Source: Centrapalus pauciflorus (Eukaryota; Streptophyta; Magnoliopsida; Asterales; Asteraceae). Taken from it: a stretch of 64,000 nucleotides of DNA. Under the pieces are notes generated by a model. It was not told where the DNA came from. It ran no database searches and worked only from the letters and a program-made list of their open reading frames with translations. The translations under genes were made by a program, and so were the position numbers. Location of the stretch: the NCBI GenBank assembly GCA_020465985.1, contig JAANYP010002013.1, forward strand, positions 1 to 64,000, given 5' to 3'. Below are positions 22,091 through 30,390 of the stretch, in pieces (within the stretch, counting starts at the first letter, position 1; each line of letters begins with the position of its first letter).

Positions 22091-25027
22091 ATGTGCAAAA
22101 CATCGATCCAACAGAGCCCGCTACATACAGGGTTATGGAATGTTATGACTTTTGAAAATTTTAGAGCCCGTGAATGTGAACTTCTGGAAAACACTTATCT
22201 CAGGTTTGTAAATCTGGTAAGTGAGGTCAAAAGAAATGGAGTAACGAAGTCCAACCTGGACATCAATGTCAAATTCTTAAATGTCCTAAATCCAGAGTGG
22301 GAAAAATACGCTATGATCATCCAACAAACAAAAGACATAGAGGAGATGGATTTTCATATGATATTTGAAAACCTCAACAACTATCAAGAAGTTGTTTTGA
22401 GGAAAATGTCTGGAAAGAAAAAAGCGGAAAAAGAAACTGCTGATCCACTAGCTCTGCTGGCAGAGAAAAAGTACAAATACAAGCTCAAAAAGGAGAAAAG
22501 AGCGGTAATCAGCAGTACATCATCAGAATCAGAATCATCAGATTCATCTGCAGATTCAGAAATTGAAGAAATGAAAAAACAGATGGCACTGCTAACGAAG
22601 GCATTTCAGAAGAAATTTTACAGGAAGCCTACAAACAACAAAATGAGATACAAGACAGGCTCAAGGAAAGTTGAGAAAAAGGAAAAGTATGAGAAGGCCG
22701 GAGAAAGCAGTGCACGAAAATCTGACAAATATGAGAAATCAGATAAATCAATCAAGAAGGAATCTGAACAAAGATGTTACAACTGTGGAAAACCAGGTCA
22801 TTTTGCCCGGGAATGCAGATCACCAGTAGTCAAAAATTCAGACTACTATACAAGAAAGGCCCTCTTAGCCAAGGAAAAAGAGGCAGGCAAAGCACTTATG
22901 GCGGAGGATGACCATTGGTTACAGTTATCTGACGATGATGACATTTTGGATGAAGATGCTCATATATGTTTAAAGTCAGAAATCCTTAATGAATCTGAAC
23001 TCAGTGAATCAGCTATGATAGCTGAAGATGAGGTATGGGTTGGCCTGACAGATGATGAGGATGAAGAGCAGAAAGAAACTGATTCTGATGAAGAGGAAGC
23101 ACAAGAAGAAGTGGCATTAATGGCATCTGGCCACAATAAAGCTGAAGATGAGGAGGATGCAGAGTCTGATAACTCAGAGGATTCAGAAGGACAAGAGGTA
23201 AACTCTATTTCAGATTCTGATGTTGACGACTCATGCATATTAGAAGAAAAACTAACTAATATGGCTTTTATGCTTAAAAAGTTTGAAAAATCCTTAAAAG
23301 CAGAAAAGAAAAAGGCTCATTCTTTGGAAAATAAACTTGTAAATGAACACAATTTAGTCCTAGAGTTTTCCAAAGATAAAGCCTTAGCTTTACGAACTGT
23401 TTCAGACTTACAAGATAAGGAAAAAGAACTTCAAAGCAATATATTAAATCTGAATCACAAAATATCTGATTTAGAAGAAAATCTGCGAATAGCTGAATTA
23501 GAAGCCTCAAATTTTTCTGTAAAATATCATGCCATATTTGAAGAAAGAACTAAACTTTATGAGAAAATAAAAAAGATGGAGGATGAATTTATTAAAAGAG
23601 GGCAAACAGATCAAACAATATATTTAAATCAACCAAAAGATACAGAGTTTTATAACTCTAAATCTGGTATTGGTTGGGAAAATCCTAAGTATCTGACAAA
23701 AGCTATAACAAATTCACCAACACTATATGATGTCAGATACATGAATTTAGGATTACAAATGACATTCTTGAAAGCATCTGAAGAAGTAGAATCCAGTGAA
23801 GAAATGAAAAGGTCAAGATCAGACAAAATGCAAAATTATGTTGACTATACAAAGATAAATGAAACTAGCAACATTGTTGATACTAAAGAGGAGTACATTC
23901 AAACTTATTCTGAAAGGGATTTGTCTGAATTACCAACTCAATCTCAAAAATTATATATACCAAATTCAATTTTAGAACAGATAAATTCTGATTTAGAATT
24001 GAAAATTAAAAGTTTTGAGACAGAGAATGGAACACTCAAGTCTAAATTACTAAAAATAGAACAAAAGTTGCTAGATGAGTCTAAAAACATAAATATGTCT
24101 GATCCACATTCATCTATTTCTCTGGATTCTATAAATTCAGAAAAAGAATTTGATCTGTTCATGCACTCTAATATTAATTCATTAGACCAAAGATTTGATA
24201 AAATTGGTGAATTTATCAAACCTTTGACTAACAAACTATCAACTGGTAATAAAGAATCTGTTCAAATTCTGCAAAGAAAGACAACAGACTCTTTAAAACC
24301 ATCTGAAAATTCACCATCAGTGCCACAAAAGAAGGAGAAAACAAAACTATTTGTTAAGTCTCCTAATTTTGAAAAGGGTGAATCATCTTCATCAACGAAC
24401 TCCATGGCACGTACAGCCAAATCTTCAACAGGTATGAAAAGGTTACAGAAAAACCAAGCATCTAAAACTTCTAATTCTCAAACTTCTTTTATGTCAGATA
24501 ACGTTGTGAACGGGTCGCGAAAACAAGTATGGCGAAAGAAGCAAAGAGAAGAGAAAAACAAGATTATAAAACAAGAATGGCGCGTGAAAGGAAAAATTGT
24601 TACAGATAGAAATAGCAAAATTGAACATTCTGTCTGTAATAATAATAAACTTGGTAATAATTCTTGTGTTAAGTTTTCAAGATCGAAATTAATTGCTTTA
24701 AATTCTTATGTATGTAAGTCTGAAACTGTAAAACATAATAAGCTTGTATGGAAACCAAAGAAAAAGGACCCAGTGTATGACAAGCAAAAGGATCCACAGA
24801 TAAAAATTTCAAAAACAATTCCACCGAGAATTGTACAAAAGTGGATACCCAAAAGAACAATTCAGAAATGGGTACCTAAAATAAACTCAAACGATAAGCT
24901 TAAAGCCATATCAGTTAGCAAAATAAAAGATACTATGCATGTATTACCTAAATCTAAAGTACCCAACTACAAGTGGGTACCTCATGTGCTATTACGTTTT
25001 ATAGGTAAACCATGTATGGTACCTTGA
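22091..25027 (+). CDS. gag: gag main part of element 2: UBN2-like core, CCHC knuckle, coiled-coil extension
   Basis: An open frame of 978 codons. It first completes the UBN2-like core (FENFRARECELLENTYLRF and NVKFLNVLNPEWEKYAM). The zinc knuckle CYNCGKPGHFAREC is at 22775-22816. A very acidic region and then long coiled-coil stretches follow (for example around 23260-23620). RGQTDQTIYLNQPK and repeated KWIPK/KWVPK motifs are shared with element 1. Gag would form the particle and bind RNA. Such enlarged coiled-coil gags are known in Sireviruses. The first methionine here is not the true start because the frame is broken upstream. The frame ends at CCT-TGA, where pol begins in the +1 frame. Confidence 0.85.
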   Translation: MCKTSIQQSPLHTGLWNVMTFENFRARECELLENTYLRFVNLVSEVKRNGVTKSNLDINVKFLNVLNPEWEKYAMIIQQTKDIEEMDFHMIFENLNNYQEVVLRKMSGKKKAEKETADPLALLAEKKYKYKLKKEKRAVISSTSSESESSDSSADSEIEEMKKQMALLTKAFQKKFYRKPTNNKMRYKTGSRKVEKKEKYEKAGESSARKSDKYEKSDKSIKKESEQRCYNCGKPGHFARECRSPVVKNSDYYTRKALLAKEKEAGKALMAEDDHWLQLSDDDDILDEDAHICLKSEILNESELSESAMIAEDEVWVGLTDDEDEEQKETDSDEEEAQEEVALMASGHNKAEDEEDAESDNSEDSEGQEVNSISDSDVDDSCILEEKLTNMAFMLKKFEKSLKAEKKKAHSLENKLVNEHNLVLEFSKDKALALRTVSDLQDKEKELQSNILNLNHKISDLEENLRIAELEASNFSVKYHAIFEERTKLYEKIKKMEDEFIKRGQTDQTIYLNQPKDTEFYNSKSGIGWENPKYLTKAITNSPTLYDVRYMNLGLQMTFLKASEEVESSEEMKRSRSDKMQNYVDYTKINETSNIVDTKEEYIQTYSERDLSELPTQSQKLYIPNSILEQINSDLELKIKSFETENGTLKSKLLKIEQKLLDESKNINMSDPHSSISLDSINSEKEFDLFMHSNINSLDQRFDKIGEFIKPLTNKLSTGNKESVQILQRKTTDSLKPSENSPSVPQKKEKTKLFVKSPNFEKGESSSSTNSMARTAKSSTGMKRLQKNQASKTSNSQTSFMSDNVVNGSRKQVWRKKQREEKNKIIKQEWRVKGKIVTDRNSKIEHSVCNNNKLGNNSCVKFSRSKLIALNSYVCKSETVKHNKLVWKPKKKDPVYDKQKDPQIKISKTIPPRIVQKWIPKRTIQKWVPKINSNDKLKAISVSKIKDTMHVLPKSKVPNYKWVPHVLLRFIGKPCMVP

Positions 25028-28000
25028 TTCGGGATGCTCCAAACACATGACCGGACAACGAGACACACTCACGGACTTTGTAGAAAAGTTCTGTGGGACG
25101 GTAAGATTTGGAAACGATCAGTTTTGTCCGATCAAGGGATACGGGAGCCTGAAATATGATAAAATCACAATCCAAAAGGTCTTTTATGTTGACGGTCTTG
25201 GTCATAATCTATTTAGTATTGGACAACTGTGTGATAAAGGATTAGAAGTCAACTTTAAAGCCAATCGGTGCAGCATCAAATCAGCTGAAGGAAAAGAAAT
25301 TCTAGCAGGAACCAGGAAAACAAATCTGTACTCTATTGATCTAGCCTCGATCAATCTGAAGAAAGATGTCTGCTTCTTGTCAAAAGCAACATCCAAAACA
25401 GCATGGCTTTGGCATCGTCGTCTTTCGCATCTAAATTTCAATGAACTGACCAACCTAGCAAAAGGAGGGTTAGTTAAAGGGCTGCCGGCGCTTAAATATC
25501 AAAAAGAGCAACTATGCGCGGCATGTGAAAAAGGAAAGATGACAAAAGCCACACACAAATCCAAAACAGCACACTCATCCACAAGAGCATTAGAGTTACT
25601 GCATATGGATTTGTGTGGACCAATGCGAGTACAGAGTATAAATAAGAAAAGATATGTATTGGTGATAGTTGATGACTACTCACGATACACATGGGTATTT
25701 TTCCTGAAATCCAAATCAGATGCCACCGAATCTATCATCGACTTCATCCGAAAGATACAAGTTAAGTTGCAACTCACTATCCAGACAATTCGCTCAGACA
25801 ATGGAACAGAGTTCAAGAACAAATCATTGGAATCGTTCTTAAATTCAGTTGGCATTACACATCAATTCTCAGCTGCTCGGACTCCACAACAGAACGGTGT
25901 CGTTGAAAGAAGAAATAGGACACTCGTGGAAGCAGCTAGAACGATGTTGGCCTACTCCAATTTACCATTGTTCTTGTGGGCAGAAGCGGTTGCAACAGCA
26001 TGTTTCACGCAAAACCGTTCAATAATCAACAAAAGATTCGGAAAGACTCCGTATGAGCTGATCAATAAAAGAATACCTAATGTTAAATTTTTCCATGTCT
26101 TTGGATGCAGATGCTTTATATTGAATGATAAAGACAATCTGGGAAAGTTTAATCAGAAGGCAGATGAAGGAATCTTCATCGGGTATTCAAAGGAGTCGGT
26201 GGCTTTCCGAATATACAACAAGCGTACCAAGATAGTCAACGAGAGCGTGAATGTTAAATTTGACGAAGGAATGACTATGGCTTCTGAACACACCAGTTCA
26301 GAACCCGGACATAACATGCAGACTTCGTTGGAGTCCAATAAACAAAATGCTGATCTAAATGATTTAAATAAGTTGTTTGAGAACTTTTATGATGATTATT
26401 TTGAAACTCCCAAATCTAATGTTCACAATTTGGTGCCTGACAGGATCACTGAAGATCCAGTCGTAGTTTCAGATCTATCTCAACAACAAAGTTCAGAAGA
26501 AACTGGAGAAGCTTCAACAACAAAGGTGCAGTCAACTACTGCGACTGTACAACCAATTGAACCTCCACATACTTCTGAAACCCCTATTACGTCAGAACAG
26601 TCAGAAGCTCCGACCTTAGATGTTCCACCTACAACATCTGCAACAACCCCCGAACCATATTTCGATTCCAATCCCAACCAAGACCCAATAGAACCGTTTC
26701 CACATACTGTTAAGTGGACAAGAAATCACCCACTAGAAAATATCATTGGTGATCCATCGTCATCAGTCCAAACCAGAAGGGCTACATTAAATGAATGTTT
26801 ATTTTCAAATTTTTTAAGCAAAATTGAACCTAAAAATGTAAAAGAAGCCCTTCTGGATGCTGATTGGATTGTGGCGATGCAAGAAGAACTCAACCAGTTC
26901 GAACGGTTAAAGGTCTGGCGACTTGTTGAGCGACCAAAGGATAAATCTATCATTGGCACGAAGTGGATCTTCAAGAACAAGAAAGATGAACACGGCGTCA
27001 TCATTCGAAATAAAGCACGTCTCGTGGCCAAAGGATACAGTCAACAAGAGGGAATTGATTATGATGAAACTTTCGCACCTGTTGCACGCATTGAAGCTAT
27101 AAGGATGTTTTTAGCTTTTGCCGCACATAAAAATTTCACAGTATATCAAATGGATGTCAAAACTGCGTTTTTAAACGGGGAACTAACAGATGAAGTATAT
27201 ACATATCAGCCTGAAGGGTTTACTGATCCTTCGAAACCTGATCATGTATATATTTTAGATAAGTCACTGTATGGCCTTAAACAAGCACCTCGTGCTTGGT
27301 ATGATGCACTTTCAACATATCTGTTGAAATGTGGATTTACAAAGGGAGCAGTTGACACAACCCTGTTTATCAAACGTCAAGGGCCAGATATTATAGTCAT
27401 ACAGATATATGTAGATGATATAATATTTGGGTCTACAAATCCTGAATTTTGTAAGAAATTCGCGTTTTTAATGTCCCAGAAATTTGAAATGAGCATGATG
27501 GGGGAAATAAATTTTTTCTTAGGTTTACAAGTAAAACAATTGACTGATGGTATTTTTATTAATCAGTCAAAATATATTCAAGACATGTTAAAGAAATTTA
27601 ACATGGTCAATAGTACTCCTATGAAAACCCCCATGGCTCCGGATTCAAAATCAAAACTCGATGCGGACATCTCAGGGAAACCTGTAGATGTAACCCATTA
27701 TCGAGGTATAATTGGGTCTTTAATGTATTTAACAGCCAGTAGACCAGATATTATGTTTGCTACATGTGTTTGTGCTAGATATCAGGCAAATCCAAAAGAA
27801 TCACACTTAACTGCTGCAAAACGAATTTTAAGATATCTCAAAGGTACACCAAATCTTGGTTTGTGGTACCCTAGGGAGTCTTCATTTCATCTGACTGCTT
27901 TTTCTGACGCTGATCACGCGGGTGATAAGATGGACAGAAAAAGTACGTCAGGCGCAGTACAATTCTTAGGTGACAAACCCGTATGTTGGTCATCCAAGAA

Positions 28001-28355
28001 ACAACACTGTGTTTCATTGTCAACAGCTGAATCAGAATATGTGGCTGTGTCTTCTTGCTGTTCACAAGTGTTGTGGATGAAAAGCCAACTACGTGACTAC
28101 GGGTTTACACCAAAGAAGATTCCAATATACTGTGATTCACAAAGTGCAATCGCTATTGCATCAAACCCGGTGCAACATTCTAAAACAAAACACATCGACA
28201 TTCGGTATCATTTCATTAAAGATCACGTAGAAAATGGAAATATAGAATTATATTTTGTACCTACTGAATATCAACTAGCTGATTTGTTTACCAAAGCGTT
28301 AGATGAAAAACGATTTAATTTTTTGGTATACAAATTGGGTATGTTGAATCGTTAA
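25005..28355 (+). CDS. pol: pol of element 2: protease, integrase, reverse transcriptase, RNase H
   Basis: A frame open from 25005. DSGCSKHMTG at 25026 marks the protease/GAG-pre-integrase junction; the first Met is at 25047. The zinc-binding domain follows (HRRLSHLNF, CAACEKGKM). The integrase triad is D at 25608, D in RSDNGTEF at 25797 and E in VVERRNRT at 25905, with 35 residues between the last two (DD35E). The RT catalytic YVDD is at 27408-27419, after MDVKTAFLNGEL. RNase H shows SDADHAGD, STAESEY, YCDSQSA and TKHIDIRYHF. No stop or frameshift is visible, so this polyprotein may be functional and could supply element 1. Expression needs a +1 shift or another joining mechanism from gag. 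Confidence 0.95.
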   Translation, partial: VNHVWYLDSGCSKHMTGQRDTLTDFVEKFCGTVRFGNDQFCPIKGYGSLKYDKITIQKVFYVDGLGHNLFSIGQLCDKGLEVNFKANRCSIKSAEGKEILAGTRKTNLYSIDLASINLKKDVCFLSKATSKTAWLWHRRLSHLNFNELTNLAKGGLVKGLPALKYQKEQLCAACEKGKMTKATHKSKTAHSSTRALELLHMDLCGPMRVQSINKKRYVLVIVDDYSRYTWVFFLKSKSDATESIIDFIRKIQVKLQLTIQTIRSDNGTEFKNKSLESFLNSVGITHQFSAARTPQQNGVVERRNRTLVEAARTMLAYSNLPLFLWAEAVATACFTQNRSIINKRFGKTPYELINKRIPNVKFFHVFGCRCFILNDKDNLGKFNQKADEGIFIGYSKESVAFRIYNKRTKIVNESVNVKFDEGMTMASEHTSSEPGHNMQTSLESNKQNADLNDLNKLFENFYDDYFETPKSNVHNLVPDRITEDPVVVSDLSQQQSSEETGEASTTKVQSTTATVQPIEPPHTSETPITSEQSEAPTLDVPPTTSATTPEPYFDSNPNQDPIEPFPHTVKWTRNHPLENIIGDPSSSVQTRRATLNECLFSNFLSKIEPKNVKEALLDADWIVAMQEELNQFERLKVWRLVERPKDKSIIGTKWIFKNKKDEHGVIIRNKARLVAKGYSQQEGIDYDETFAPVARIEAIRMFLAFAAHKNFTVYQMDVKTAFLNGELTDEVYTYQPEGFTDPSKPDHVYILDKSLYGLKQAPRAWYDALSTYLLKCGFTKGAVDTTLFIKRQGPDIIVIQIYVDDIIFGSTNPEFCKKFAFLMSQKFEMSMMGEINFFLGLQVKQLTDGIFINQSKYIQDMLKKFNMVNSTPMKTPMAPDSKSKLDADISGKPVDVTHYRGIIGSLMYLTASRPDIMFATCVCARYQANPKESHLTAAKRILRYLKGTPNLGLWYPRESSFHLTAFSDADHAGDKMDRKSTSGAVQFLGDKPVCWSSKKQHCVSLSTAESEYVAVSSCCSQVLWMKSQLRDYGFTPKKIPIYCDSQSAIAIASNPVQHSKTKHIDIRYHFIKDHVENGNIELYFVPTEYQLADLFTKALDEKRFNFLVYKLGMLNR

Positions 28356-28490
28356 GATTTAATAATTCAGTAGTTTCAAAATTTTAATTTTAAAATTTTC
28401 ATTTTTTAAGTGATTTTTATCTAATGTTAAATTCAAGATTCATCAAAAGTTTACATACTTGAGAATTTAACGAGATCAGGAATGTCTTGT

Positions 28491-28630
28491 GCAGGGGGAG
28501 CAGAAAATTATTTTATCTGATTTTGCATAAATCTGATAAAAATTATCTGTTATTTTGTAGGGGGAGCAGAGCTGCAAACTGAAATCATAAGTTGAGGGGG
28601 AGCAACTTTAAAAAAATTCAAGGGGGAGCA
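28491..28630 (+). other. Four internal polypurine boxes of element 2
   Basis: GCAGGGGGAGCAGA (28491), GTAGGGGGAGCAGA (28557), TTGAGGGGGAGCAAC (28592) and CAAGGGGGAGCAAAC (28619) cluster just downstream of pol. They share AGGGGGAGCA with the terminal polypurine tract (34103). Multiple such boxes are a reported Sirevirus hallmark. They may be extra plus-strand priming sites or RNA signals. Confidence 0.85.
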
Positions 28631-28716
28631 AACGCATTTTGTTAATAATTTTAATTTTTTTTTTTTCTTTTAAATTTTTGTTGTAGTCACAATTTTTTGT
28701 TTGAAAAATAAGTTTG

Positions 28717-28830
28717 TGGGCTAATATGGTTTAAATCAGAAGATGGGCCGAATGTTAATGTTGAGAAAAGTTAAACATGGGCCGGGTTGTTTAAAATTGA
28801 AAAATGGGCCGGCTCAATTTCTCTATAAAT
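28717..28830 (+). promoter_or_regulatory. Candidate internal promoter for ORF3
   Basis: Four TGGGCY motifs (28717 TGGGCT; 28744, 28778 and 28805 TGGGCC) stand in 94 bases and are followed by CTCTATAAAT (TATAAAT 28824-28830). TGGGCY is the site II motif of plant promoters for growth-related genes, recognised by TCP factors. CT-rich, untranslated-leader-like sequence begins about 30 bases after the TATA. This arrangement lies between pol and ORF3 and suggests a separate ORF3 transcript. Activity is not shown. Confidence 0.5.
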
Positions 28831-28948
28831 TTGAATTTTCAAATTCAAATCATTTTTTTTCGGAAACTCAACTTCATCTTCTCCAACAAGATTTCTTAAC
28901 ATTGAAGAAACCTCAAAAACCCACCGACGTTTTTCTTGCATCAAAATT

Positions 28949-30382
28949 GTGAGTAAAAGTTTGTTTTTCTTTATTTTTTCAGTTTGTTTGTGCATATCTT
29001 CAGAGTGTTTGTTCTAGTGTAAATATGTGTTCGTCGGTTTTATCTTGAGTTCTTGGCCGTTAATGGTGAATCATATGAATGATTCTTGAAACTGAAATTA
29101 AATGTGTGTTGTTGTCCACAATGACAATATGACTATGAATCTGAAGTTTCATAAGTCATTTTCAATTCACACACACACAATCAGTAATTTTTCAATCGAA
29201 CAGTTTCACATTTTTGATTTTTCTGAAATTTGAATTTTTAACAACTTTAAAGTTGTTTTTGTTCAAAGTTCAGTAAAACAAATGTGTTTAAAACTCATTT
29301 TCGAAGGGGGTTCAAGTGTTAAAACACTGAATATGTTTTTGAAATTAAATTCCTCAAATTCAGTGTGTTTTAGACTTGTCGAAAAACATGAAAAGACATT
29401 TCTTGAATACAGTATCATTCGAGTTTATTTGAAGTATCATTCGAGTTGAATAACAGTTCCATTTGAGTTTTTTTAAAGAGTCACTCGAGTTGAATGACAG
29501 TGTCATTCGAGTTGAATGACAGTGTCATTCGAGTTGAATAACAGTTTCATTCGAGTTGTAATGCATTGTCTTTCGAGTTCTATCTAAGCATAATTCGAGT
29601 TGCATCATGCTTCATTCGAGAAACATGTGGATGTAATACTTAGAAAATTTTTTACAGAACATGTGTTTCAAGCTTATTCGAGTTGAGTCTATGTTATAAT
29701 CGAGAAAATGACTTAGTCATTCGAGTTGGGTCTTGAATTTCATTTTTCATTCGAGTTTCATACATGTTACATTCGAGTTTCATGTATGTTGTGACCTAAT
29801 CGAGTTTCATGTTACTTCACTCGAGGAACTTCAAGAGTCATTCGAGTTGTGTCCAACTTCATTCGAGTTGTGTCCAACTTTATTCGAGTTGTGTCCAACT
29901 TCATTCGAGTTATGTCTAGACATTCGAGTTTCCTTAACTCTTCATTCGAGTTTTATAGTGTCTTATTCAAGTTTCATGCACATATCATTCGAGTTGTATT
30001 TAGACTTAGTCGTGTTTGATAGTATCATCATTCGAGTTGTATCATGTGACACCCGAGATTATTACAGTGACATTCGAGAATTGTATAGGTTTATTCGAGA
30101 TTTATCAGAAAATTTTTCTAAGTATAAAATTTTGAAGTTTTAAGAAAAACTGTCACATTTTTTTTGAAATTGTTATAAATTTGTGTTTTTCTAACATTGG
30201 TCTCTAAACGATTGACTTTGGAATTCTCTCAGTAATTTTTCAATTATTGTCAGGAATCCCGATGCTTTAAACAGAAAATCACAAGTTTTTGCAATTTCTG
30301 ATAAAGTGTTACAAGTTTTTCTACATTTTGAAGATTGTACTTTGTGTACTTGGTAAATCTAACATGAATTTCGTTTTTACAG
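28949..30382 (+). other. Candidate 5'-UTR intron upstream of ORF3, carrying a TCGAG array
   Basis: A strong donor GTGAGT (28949-28954) follows the CT-rich leader. The acceptor TTTTTACAG ends at 30382, eight bases before the ATG of ORF3. Removal would leave a short untranslated leader joined to ATGGCATCTCCT. The interval is T-rich, as plant introns are, and contains 26 TCGAG motifs between about 29418 and 30101. No protein resemblance is seen inside it. Confidence 0.5.
29418..30101 (+). repeat. Degenerate CATTCGAGTT array (26 TCGAG motifs)
   Basis: Short irregularly spaced repeats, most often CATTCGAGTTG, with a partial longer repeat CATTCGAGTTGTGTCCAACT near 29840-29900. Spacing is roughly 15-50 bases, so this is not a simple microsatellite. 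The core resembles the CATCCGAA repeats in the leader of element 1. Confidence 0.85.
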
Positions 30383-30390
30383 GTATTCAA

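Noticed and set aside
22960..23238. Ser-rich minus-strand ORF opposite gag
   Set aside because: It is the antisense of Glu/Asp-rich gag codons (GAA/GAT read backwards give TTC/ATC and TCx codons). A shadow frame.
24977..25004. Mini-intron joining gag and pol in element 2 (GTACCT...TTATAG)
   Set aside because: It would restore the frame, but 28 bases is far below the minimum length of plant introns. The +1 shift at CCT-TGA is a simpler reading.
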